From: Clostridium sp. MSJ-8
GTDB taxonomy: Bacteria; Bacillota; Clostridia; Clostridiales; Clostridiaceae
Assembly: GCF_018918325.1 (NCBI RefSeq)
Contig: NZ_JAHLQH010000041.1
Coordinates: 62,001 to 126,000 of the forward strand
DNA length: 64,000 nucleotides
Reading direction: 5' to 3'
The position numbers and the translations under genes are program-made. Positions within the stretch are counted from its first letter, which is position 1, and the number at the start of each line of letters is the position of its first letter. The notes beneath the pieces were generated by a model, which worked only from the letters and a program-made list of their open reading frames with translations, did not search any database and was not told the origin of the DNA. Positions 56,793-64,000 of the stretch are shown piece after piece.

Positions 56793-59069
56793 TCATTTAC
56801 CTCTCTTAAATAGTTTGTCACGCCATCTTTTTGAACGTGCATTGCTTTTTATATTATTAAAATTAGGCACATGTAAATCATATACATATTGACCTATTTG
56901 ATGTTCTTCAAATACCTTCTTATTAAAATATTTTTCTACACTTTGATATCCAGTTGGTACAAAATATATTACATCAAATCCAATTAGATTTAAAAACGCA
57001 GTTATTATAGTATCTTCTAAAGAAATAACTTTTTCTCCAGTATTAATCATAATTATTTTTGGATTTTTCTTTGTGAAATCAAATTTTTGTATTAATCTCA
57101 CTATATCCTTTGGAAGATTTAATATTGTTGCTATAATTGTATATTCAGTCCCATTTTCAAAAGTTCCACTAATTAGTTTACTTTCTACAAGAAGCTGTAT
57201 CTTATCTAATATATGTTCTTGAACCTCATCTCTAAGTACTCCATATTGATAATATTCATCTTCTTTAATAGTTTTTCTCTGTAGTTTTCCATTCTTCCAG
57301 AAACTAGCCACATGAGCTTTAGCTGGATTAGGTGTCCCTGGTTCTATAAACGGAACTTTATCAATAACAAACGTATCTTCTGTTATTAATTCCTTTATGG
57401 AACTCCAATATGCCGCAACATCTTCATCCTTTATTCCTGATATTTTTGAATATATTACAGGAATATTAACCACATCATCTACTGTACTGAAACTTGGACG
57501 ATATTTTAATTCTTCATCCCATAATATCTTTATCTCTTCATACATAGTTTGCAAATTAATAGTATTTGCCTTATTATATTGCTTTTCTCTATATATTCCT
57601 GTATCCTGATACATAAGCGTATCTAGTTCTCTTTCAGCATGATATGCTGCTGTTCCTATATGTATGTCTGCATTTTCTCTAGGAAATGCAGATATATTCA
57701 ATGATTCTGAATAATTTTCTTCATACAATAATGAATCAATCAACTCACACTTTTGATTAAGATTTGGATTTAATATCAGAACATCTATAGGAAGTCTAGC
57801 TAGAAATTTTACAAACAAAGTTTCATTTTCATTCGTACATGGTCCCATATGAATAAAACATGAAATATCTGGTGCTTTCCAATTAGAAAACAAATCTCCC
57901 TGATATCTTCTTAACCAACATAATATATATACTGCCTTATTGGTTAATTTATTTAAATTCATTTCTGGCTTTTCAGCTTCTTCTAACATTATATCAATAA
58001 AAGCTTTCTTCATAAGCTTTTGTAATTCGTTATTTGGAGTATATTTTATATTATTTCCAAGATCTAATAACATTTGATCTTGCTTGTTATAATTTCTTCT
58101 ATTAATTAAGGCTATCTCGTCATTAGTAGGTGGAGTAATGCTTCCATCTATAACAAGAACCTTTCTCTTACTATTTATTATGTTCTCATAGAACTTAAAC
58201 AAATCATTCATGTACGTAAGTTTATCTTCTACGCCATTTATTCTACAATAGCAATTATAAAATAATTTAGGATCGTCTCCCCTTGCCATTATACTCTTTT
58301 GAATGTCTACTAACGCCTTTCCTTCTATCCATGCATTAGTACAATTAATTAAATTAGGCTTATCTCCATATAATCTCTGATTATTGAATTCTTCCTGAAT
58401 CTTCTTCATAATCCACTTTAAATTAAATTGTTCTGGAAATGCCTCCATACCTTGTATAATTAAATTATCAGACATTATAGAAGTAGAATCTAACTGTAAA
58501 TACTTCTGGTCTCCATGATATTGCAATAGTACAACATCACACCCAGCCTTCGCTAGAACTGTTATAAGTAGCAATTCATAATTGCTTATTTCTCCTTCAT
58601 ATAATATCTTAGGGATATTGTTTTCTCCAAGAATATTTACAATTCGCTCAAACTTATAATATAACCAACACATAAATTTTATATATGCATTTTTAAGCAT
58701 ATTTTCGTTCTTTCCAGATTTTCTTAGAGAATCAAGTGTATCATATATAGAAATGGCTACATTTTCCCTTTGATAATCGTTCATTCTAGGTAACCATTTC
58801 TTAAGACTTGTTAGAATGAATTCATTGCTCATCTGAAAATCCATTCCCATTATCTCATTATAATATGCCAAATTCTTCTCATCAGGATTAGGTATCTTAC
58901 CTTCGATAATTACTCCTGATTTTCTAGCTGCTTCATAATATTTCTTAATGAAGTCTGCAACTTCTTGAGTATATCCATTTATTCTATAAAAATATATTTT
59001 TTTCTCTTTTCTCTTATCAAGTTCAAGGAAAAAATCATCCAGACCACTTATTTTCCCATGCTCAAACAT
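56793..59069 (-). CDS. yceG: YceG-like Ter-system biosynthetic component
   Basis: A 758-residue protein of the bacterial YceG family, known only as a putative component of the Ter biosynthetic module. It has an N-terminal region (about 1-190) ending in the strand NYELLLITVLAKAGCDVVLLQYHGD and a C-terminal region with CFIHMGPCTNENETLFVKFL, RLPIDVLILNPNLN. No known enzyme motif is obvious; the layout suggests two related halves. It is immediately followed by telA and preceded by a rhomboid gene (13 bases). Stop is TGA. Confidence 0.85.
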   Translation of the reverse strand: MFEHGKISGLDDFFLELDKRKEKKIYFYRINGYTQEVADFIKKYYEAARKSGVIIEGKIPNPDEKNLAYYNEIMGMDFQMSNEFILTSLKKWLPRMNDYQRENVAISIYDTLDSLRKSGKNENMLKNAYIKFMCWLYYKFERIVNILGENNIPKILYEGEISNYELLLITVLAKAGCDVVLLQYHGDQKYLQLDSTSIMSDNLIIQGMEAFPEQFNLKWIMKKIQEEFNNQRLYGDKPNLINCTNAWIEGKALVDIQKSIMARGDDPKLFYNCYCRINGVEDKLTYMNDLFKFYENIINSKRKVLVIDGSITPPTNDEIALINRRNYNKQDQMLLDLGNNIKYTPNNELQKLMKKAFIDIMLEEAEKPEMNLNKLTNKAVYILCWLRRYQGDLFSNWKAPDISCFIHMGPCTNENETLFVKFLARLPIDVLILNPNLNQKCELIDSLLYEENYSESLNISAFPRENADIHIGTAAYHAERELDTLMYQDTGIYREKQYNKANTINLQTMYEEIKILWDEELKYRPSFSTVDDVVNIPVIYSKISGIKDEDVAAYWSSIKELITEDTFVIDKVPFIEPGTPNPAKAHVASFWKNGKLQRKTIKEDEYYQYGVLRDEVQEHILDKIQLLVESKLISGTFENGTEYTIIATILNLPKDIVRLIQKFDFTKKNPKIIMINTGEKVISLEDTIITAFLNLIGFDVIYFVPTGYQSVEKYFNKKVFEEHQIGQYVYDLHVPNFNNIKSNARSKRWRDKLFKRGK

Positions 59070-59082
59070 ATAATTTTCACCC

Positions 59083-59673
59083 TCAATATTTACTCATCTT
59101 TCCTTTATTCATAATATAACCAAGACTTGCCCCTATAATTCCTCCTATAATATGAGTAAGATTAGAAACATTATCTTTAATAAAAATGCCGTCATATACT
59201 TGTTGACCAAGATATATAACCGCTACTAAAATAAAGGTAAGAGGAATAGTTCCTTCTTTTATACTTGTAAATGACGATAATAATACAAATGCAAATACAA
59301 CTCCACTAGCTCCTAAAAGTCTTGTATGTGGAAATAATATACAATTGACTATTCCAGTCACAACTGCTGTTGTTAGAATCACAAATATAATATTAGAAGT
59401 ACCATACTTTTCTTCAAGTAATGGTCCAACTATTAAAATTAACATAATATTGCCTATAAAGTGATCCCAACCTGCATGTCCAAATACATGCCCTACAAGT
59501 CTAACATATGTAAGAGGATTCAATAAAGATGATCTATAAACACTAAATATTGCATTAGTAGAAGCATCTCTTGTTATGTATCCTAAGATTAATGCTACAA
59601 AACAAATTATAGTAAAACCTAGAATTGCTGGTGAATTAAATGATATTTTTAGTTTTCTTTTATCACAATTCAT
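59083..59673 (-). CDS. Rhomboid family intramembrane serine protease
   Basis: A 196-residue six-helix rhomboid. The first loop has GHVFGHAGWDHFIGNIMLIL, the catalytic Ser is in LLGASGVVFAFVLLSS and the His in LTHIIGGIIGASLG. Rhomboids cut membrane-spanning substrates. GGGGG lies seven bases before the ATG. It is in the Ter operon right before yceG, which suggests a regulated proteolysis or quality-control role in this stress pathway. Substrate unknown. Confidence 0.93.
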   Translation of the reverse strand: MNCDKRKLKISFNSPAILGFTIICFVALILGYITRDASTNAIFSVYRSSLLNPLTYVRLVGHVFGHAGWDHFIGNIMLILIVGPLLEEKYGTSNIIFVILTTAVVTGIVNCILFPHTRLLGASGVVFAFVLLSSFTSIKEGTIPLTFILVAVIYLGQQVYDGIFIKDNVSNLTHIIGGIIGASLGYIMNKGKMSKY

Positions 59674-59820
59674 TACTTATCCCCCATTTAATAGTTCGTA
59701 TGGAAATTATATCACATCGTATTTGCTTTTACAAGAAAGCTATTACAGAAGTCGATTATCTATATAATGTTATTCTAATTATATTATGTAAATATTTATT
59801 TATCAAACATAATAATTAAT

Positions 59821-61236
59821 TTAATTTACAAAGCCTTTTATAAACATATTTATACTTTCATATCCTACAGCAAGATTTATATTTTGTCCATCATCAAAAC
59901 CAGCAGTACTTATCCCTATTACTTCTCCATACATATTAAGTACCGCTCCTCCCGAACTTCCTTGCGATATTGGAGCTGTAAATTGAATCATATCTACATC
60001 CTTAATTACTCTAAAGCCTGATATAATTCCATCAGAAACTGAATTAAATAATCCTAAAGGACTTCCTATGGCAACTACCTTCTGTCCTCTTACTAATTTC
60101 TTTTTACTTGTGTATATAGGAATAGGAGTCAATATTCTATCTATTCTTATAATAGCCAAATCTAGAATAGAATTATACTTAATAAGTTCATCTGTATTAT
60201 ATACCACTTCATCATTCTCTATTCTAACAGAATAGAAGGCACCTTTATTTGCTACATGATAATTAGTTAATATATAGCCTTCACGTCCTATCATAATCCC
60301 AGAACCTGTTCCTATAATCTCCCCTTGATCATTATGTACTGCTATCATTACTATAGAAGCTGCTAATAATGCTAATTCTTCAAAATTCTTTTCTCTTCGT
60401 GTATCACTTTTCATTGCATCAACTCTCATAGTAGCTTGATTATCATTATAGCTTATTTGATCTTTGACTTTCTTTTGAGTACTAGACCTTCTAGGTGGTC
60501 TAGATGGTATAACTACTCGTATTCTGTCTGTAGAATTGCTTCTTGTATATTGGGGAATATCAATTGTTTTAAATTCTCCAATAACACATATTGTAGATAA
60601 TTGAGCTAATTCCTTATTTAGTTGAATATCTTTTTCACACTGTAGAAGTAGAACATCAATTCCACTAAGTGTCATCATATAACAAAACAAATATTCTTGT
60701 TCCTTAAATATATTACTAATTACTACCTTAACATTAGTACTGTTATTCCAATCTGTTAGTTTATCTCCAAATAAATAATCAAACCAATACATAAGTTTTA
60801 TCATAAAATTCTTAATCATAGACTCAGAAATATTGCGTTTATATGTTGTATATAAATTAATAACTTCTCTACAAGCTCTACTTAAATATTCTTGTAACTC
60901 ACAATTAGATTCAGATGACTTTATAATAAGTCTCTCCTTATTACTTGTTATCCATTTATTATAATATTCCTCATATAAATTAATTATATCTAAATCAAAA
61001 GAAGGTATAAGTTTATCGACCCTTATATATATTTCTCTAGATGATACTTTTTCATCCATAGTTTTTATTTTTTCTGTATATCCTTGATTTACACCCAATA
61101 GCCTAACAAAATATACATCTTTATAGCCAGACTTAACTTCAGCATCTTTATTGTAAAATTCTTCAATAGAATCTATCTTATGTACATTATGCCTATATAA
61201 AATCTTATCTTTCACCCTGACATCACATCTCCACAT
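59821..61236 (-). CDS. S1C (HtrA-like) serine protease with a YceG-like N-terminal domain
   Basis: 471 residues. The C-terminal half (about 285-471) is a trypsin-fold protease with the His in ILTNYHVAN, Asp in SILDLAIIRI and Ser in ISQGSSGGAVLNMYGEVIG. It has no signal peptide and no PDZ domain. The N-terminal 235 residues match the YceG N-terminal region in order: YFVRLLGVNQGYTEKI, MIKNFMIKLMYWFDYLFG, LFCYMMTLSGIDVLLLQCEKD versus YFYRINGYTQEVADF, YIKFMCWLYYKFERI, LLITVLAKAGCDVVLLQYHGD. Between lie about 50 Pro/Arg/Ser-rich linker residues. It is 147 bases upstream of the rhomboid gene and divergent from the CitE-like gene. The start may be ATG 61236 or GTG 61215. Confidence 0.85.
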   Translation of the reverse strand: MWRCDVRVKDKILYRHNVHKIDSIEEFYNKDAEVKSGYKDVYFVRLLGVNQGYTEKIKTMDEKVSSREIYIRVDKLIPSFDLDIINLYEEYYNKWITSNKERLIIKSSESNCELQEYLSRACREVINLYTTYKRNISESMIKNFMIKLMYWFDYLFGDKLTDWNNSTNVKVVISNIFKEQEYLFCYMMTLSGIDVLLLQCEKDIQLNKELAQLSTICVIGEFKTIDIPQYTRSNSTDRIRVVIPSRPPRRSSTQKKVKDQISYNDNQATMRVDAMKSDTRREKNFEELALLAASIVMIAVHNDQGEIIGTGSGIMIGREGYILTNYHVANKGAFYSVRIENDEVVYNTDELIKYNSILDLAIIRIDRILTPIPIYTSKKKLVRGQKVVAIGSPLGLFNSVSDGIISGFRVIKDVDMIQFTAPISQGSSGGAVLNMYGEVIGISTAGFDDGQNINLAVGYESINMFIKGFVN

Positions 61237-61361
61237 TTAAATATATAAATTTTACCATATTTGTTCTATTTTTTCTACAACATTAAAACAATATATGGTA
61301 AAATCAAACTTGTATATTAATATTACAATTATTGTTATAAAAGGGGTTTAGGGATAAAATC

Positions 61362-62321
61362 ATGAAAAATTCATTAATATATTATAGCGTTGGGGCATTA
61401 TTATATTGTCCTGCAAATAACAAATCAATTTCTAATTCTATAATTTCAGAAAAGTTTGGTAAAAAATATTCACTTGCTTTATGTTTAGAAGATACTATTC
61501 ACGACAATCATGTTCTAGAGGCAGAAGCTATAATGATAAACTCATTAAAAGAAATATATACAGCCACTAAAGAAAAGCTGTTTTATATACCTAAGATATT
61601 TATTAGAGTCCGTAATTCTGATCAGATGCAACGTATATTTTATTCATTAGGCGAAGTTTCTAATATCTTATGTGGTTTTATTTTACCTAAGTTCTCTCTT
61701 GATAATGCTGACAATTATATAGATACCTTAATTAAAATTAATAAGGAAAGTAGCACTCCAATATATGCAATGCCTATATATGAAAATTCTTCTATAATAG
61801 ATTTAAGACATCGTTATAACATCTTATATGCACTAAAAGATAAATTAGCTGCTGTAGAAAAATTAATATTAAATATTAGAGTTGGTGGTAATGACTTATG
61901 CCATGTATTTGGATTCAGACGCCAAGATAACGAATCTATCCATCAAATAAAACCTATAGCTAATATATTTGCAGATATAATAACTGTATATGGTTCAGAT
62001 TACGTAATATCTGGTCCTGTATGGGAATATTATAATAGTTCTAATTGGAAAAATGGATTAATTTCAGAAATTAAGGATGATAAGATATGTGGTTTTATAG
62101 GCAAAACTGTAATTCATCCTAAACAAATATCTGTTGTAAATGATTCATACAAAGTTTGTTCAAAAGATCTAGAAGATGCAAAATCCATATTAAATTGGGA
62201 CGATTCTCTACACTCACTAGTAAGTGGAAATATTGTTGAGGAAAGAATGAACGAATATAAAACCCATTATAATTGGGCTCTTCAAACAGTCTTAATGGCT
62301 GAATCTTTCGGAATTAAATAA
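61362..62321 (+). CDS. HpcH/HpaI-CitE-like lyase of the Ter module
   Basis: A 319-residue CitE/HpcH-type protein: start YYSVGALLYCPANNKSISNS, LALCLEDTIHDNHV (metal-binding acidic), FIRVRNSDQMQRI and IHPKQISVVNDSYKVC near the end. CitE-like enzymes cleave or form CoA-thioesters of keto acids; in Ter clusters this family is thought to act in a nucleoside-like or unusual metabolite pathway. It is transcribed divergently from the protease gene and convergently to StiP, with gene-end hairpin 5 after the stop. RBS AGGGATAAAATC precedes the ATG. Confidence 0.88.
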   Translation: MKNSLIYYSVGALLYCPANNKSISNSIISEKFGKKYSLALCLEDTIHDNHVLEAEAIMINSLKEIYTATKEKLFYIPKIFIRVRNSDQMQRIFYSLGEVSNILCGFILPKFSLDNADNYIDTLIKINKESSTPIYAMPIYENSSIIDLRHRYNILYALKDKLAAVEKLILNIRVGGNDLCHVFGFRRQDNESIHQIKPIANIFADIITVYGSDYVISGPVWEYYNSSNWKNGLISEIKDDKICGFIGKTVIHPKQISVVNDSYKVCSKDLEDAKSILNWDDSLHSLVSGNIVEERMNEYKTHYNWALQTVLMAESFGIK

Positions 62322-62346
62322 ACTTAAACCCTTCAGTATTTCTATA

Positions 62347-62425
62347 AAAAAATTAAGGTAGCGTTTAAAATGTTGTACTGTTTGAACTTTAGTGAGTTTA
62401 CAACATTTAGCTACCTTAATTTTTT
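62347..62425. repeat. Gene-end hairpin element, copy 5
   Basis: AAAAAATTAAGGTAGC (62347-62362) pairs with 62410-62425 and the inner TAAAATGTTGTA pairs with TACAACATTTA. About 80 bases are identical to copy 4 at 50.0 kb. Short outer arms (TATTTCT and AGAAATGC) remain. It lies between convergent genes. Confidence 0.85.
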
Positions 62426-62444
62426 TATATTTAGAAATGCTTAA

Positions 62445-63494
62445 TTATGCATCTGCTAATTTTTTAATAATCCCACAGCATTTATAATGTTTAAGAGAAT
62501 AATATTCTATAGGAACCTTCTTTTCTTCTGCTAGTCTAACAATATGACTTAATTCTTGATTATCTTTATACTTATAATCAATTAAAACCTTCCAAGGAAC
62601 TCTTCTTAATAAAACTCGTGTTGTTTCTCCTATACCAGGTTTAATTAAATTAATATCATTAACATTAAATTTATCTGCTATACTTCTCACTTCATCAATA
62701 CCTAACCCCTGCACTTGATATAATGAAGATGTATTATTCACAGAAAATTTTTCTTCAATTGCATGAATAAATTCATAGGATAAATCTGAATTTTTTAACT
62801 CTCCATAATATACTGCTCCATGAAAATCATCAGGTCCAATTATATCATCTCTAAGAAATGTTCTACTAACTAATCCAGACACTGTAGAATTCAAACAAGA
62901 GCTAGGAATCAATATATCTTCATGTGTTCCGCATAGCTCTGTAACATTTGCAGGATCAGCAATTACAGCTATATCTGCTGATACTCCATCATAGACAGCT
63001 ATATCTTTCTTTAATTCATTTAAAATAGCTCCTTTGCCTATCCAACCATCTACAAATAATATCTGACTAGACAAATATCTATCTAGTAAGTATTTCATAG
63101 CATTATCATCTATACCTCTTCCTCTTATAATAGAAATAGAATAATGAGGTATATCTATTTTATACTTCATCTTGATATATCTCTTAACAAGTATACCTAT
63201 AGGCATTCCTGCTCTAGCAAGAGAAACTAATACAACATCTTTTCCCTTGATGTCTATTATCTTATCGCTTAAACTTCCTACTGCCTGAGCAGTTGCCTTT
63301 GAATATTTTTCCAATGCTTCTCTATATACTTGCATGTATTTTTCTGTAGGTACATATTCAATAGGTAACATCTCACTATAATGCCTTCCTGATTGTATAA
63401 GCTTCTCACGCTCTTCTGTTGACTTTGGTTCTACTAAACCAGTAATATCTTTTAGCAGTAACTTTACATCAGCTTCATTATATGAACTTCTCAT
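62445..63494 (-). CDS. StiP-type domain protein with C-terminal PELOTA RNA-binding domain
   Basis: A 349-residue protein of the StiP group: VVLVSLARAGMPIGILVKRY, SIIRGRGIDDNAM, ILFVDGWIGKGAILNEL, and CGTHEDILIPSSCLNSTVSG (Cys). The last 80 residues, INLIKPGIGETTRVLLRRVP and KKVPIEYYSLKHYKCCGIIKKL, fit a PELOTA-like RNA-binding domain. The phosphoribosyl-transfer style PRPP-like segment suggests a nucleotide substrate. The ATG overlaps the stop of the upstream TRSP gene by 4 bases. Confidence 0.85.
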   Translation of the reverse strand: MRSSYNEADVKLLLKDITGLVEPKSTEEREKLIQSGRHYSEMLPIEYVPTEKYMQVYREALEKYSKATAQAVGSLSDKIIDIKGKDVVLVSLARAGMPIGILVKRYIKMKYKIDIPHYSISIIRGRGIDDNAMKYLLDRYLSSQILFVDGWIGKGAILNELKKDIAVYDGVSADIAVIADPANVTELCGTHEDILIPSSCLNSTVSGLVSRTFLRDDIIGPDDFHGAVYYGELKNSDLSYEFIHAIEEKFSVNNTSSLYQVQGLGIDEVRSIADKFNVNDINLIKPGIGETTRVLLRRVPWKVLIDYKYKDNQELSHIVRLAEEKKVPIEYYSLKHYKCCGIIKKLADA

Positions 63495-64000
63495 TCCTTA
63501 CACCACCTAATCATAGCTATATTATCATTTCCATTTTCTCGCAATACATTTACTAATGAATATAATCCCTCTTCATATCCTTCATTAGCATCAGTAATTA
63601 TAATTACATAATCATATCTATTAATATCATATATATACGTAGTTCTATTACTATCATAAAAACTTCTTAATTCATATCTTTTATGAAGTGGATATGCTTC
63701 ATCCTTGCTTACAGAAATAGGACTTCGTGTTGTTGAATGGCACCTTACATCATAGCCCATCTCTTCTATCTTATTAGCAACATACAGAGCAGGGTACATG
63801 AATTCTTCTGTTCCAATAACTAAAATATTCTTATAGTCTTTAATATCTATATTATCCTGTATCTGTTTCCATAATTCTAGATTACAGTCTATATATTCAT
63901 GCATATCTACAATTCTTCTTGAATTCAGGTAATAGCTAGACTCTATAATATCGACACCTTCTATTGTCATATCATCTGTATTAGTTGAACATATATATTC
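63491..64000 (-). CDS. Phosphoribosyltransferase-TRSP protein, C-terminal part (cut by window edge)
   Basis: At least 169 codons; the frame is open to the right edge before the ATG at 63970, so the real start lies outside. It contains NILVIGTEEFMYPALYVANKI, CHSTTRSPISVS and YDYVIIITDANEGYEEGLYS, which fit the TRSP-domain end of Ter-associated phosphoribosyltransferases. With the StiP-PELOTA, CitE-like and HAD proteins it makes up the predicted metabolite-synthesis branch of Ter systems; the ATP-grasp partners are not in the window. Confidence 0.8.
   Translation of the reverse strand, partial: EYICSTNTDDMTIEGVDIIESSYYLNSRRIVDMHEYIDCNLELWKQIQDNIDIKDYKNILVIGTEEFMYPALYVANKIEEMGYDVRCHSTTRSPISVSKDEAYPLHKRYELRSFYDSNRTTYIYDINRYDYVIIITDANEGYEEGLYSLVNVLRENGNDNIAMIRWCKE

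Overview
The window is very AT-rich, with poly-A/T intergenic runs, strong GGAGG-type ribosome sites, intrinsic terminators with U-runs, occasional TTG starts, and a Firmicute gene set: class-I FMN riboswitch in front of ribD-ribE-ribBA-ribH, HelD, PadR/DUF1700/DUF4097, a MalR-type maltodextrin locus and a Bacillus yce-like Ter operon. It looks like chromosome of a Clostridium sensu stricto or close relative; the species cannot be fixed from the sequence alone. TGA is used as a stop here (azlC, yceG), so the standard bacterial code applies.

Layout. 1-9.7 kb: housekeeping genes on the minus strand (a CpsB-type PHP phosphatase cut by the edge, prfC, M18 aminopeptidase, helD, ftsH, lepB, an unassigned TIM-barrel protein, sfsA). 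9.7-10.1 kb: a dense cluster of DnaA boxes that is not at a dnaA locus. 10.1-12.1 kb: a plus-strand PadR/DUF1700/DUF4097 envelope-stress-like cassette. 12.1-15.9 kb: the riboflavin operon and its FMN riboswitch with two terminators in series. 16-20.8 kb: a DRE-TIM synthase, a class III aminotransferase with a hairpin leader, a divergent PucR regulator and a Cys-rich small protein. 21-29.2 kb: the maltodextrin locus (malQ, malR, malG, malF, malE, a CdaR-like regulator, msmK); malG carries an in-frame TGA where Trp is expected. 29.4-34 kb: AraC regulator, an orphan, a sugar acetyltransferase and a SulP transporter. 34-38.2 kb: a ybaN-cydD-cydC-ygbA operon. 39.2-41.8 kb: one ORF fusing an APC permease to an iron-type alcohol dehydrogenase, followed by a cytidylate-kinase-like gene, azlCD with an SGNH hydrolase, and a chemoreceptor.

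47.6-64 kb is a Ter chemical/metal-stress island: a divergent TerD-like protein with AIM24, then a long minus-strand array with an S1C protease, rhomboid protease, YceG, TelA, three TerD paralogues, a PMCA-type Ca2+ P-type ATPase and a HAD phosphatase, plus a CitE-like lyase, a StiP-PELOTA protein and a PRTase-TRSP protein running off the right edge. The S1C protease carries an N-terminal region that reads as a shortened homologue of the YceG N-terminus, tying proteolysis to this system.

The most unusual non-coding signal is a repeat family. Five copies of a hairpin element sit at gene 3' ends (20.9, 39.0, 44.8, 50.0 and 62.4 kb). Their stems differ in sequence but stay complementary, while the loop is conserved. 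Two copies are embedded in about 300-bp palindromes that end in the stop codon of the neighbouring gene, and are preceded by about 550-730 bp of modular, tandemly duplicated structured DNA (38.3-38.9 and 49.2-49.9 kb). I do not recognise this family.
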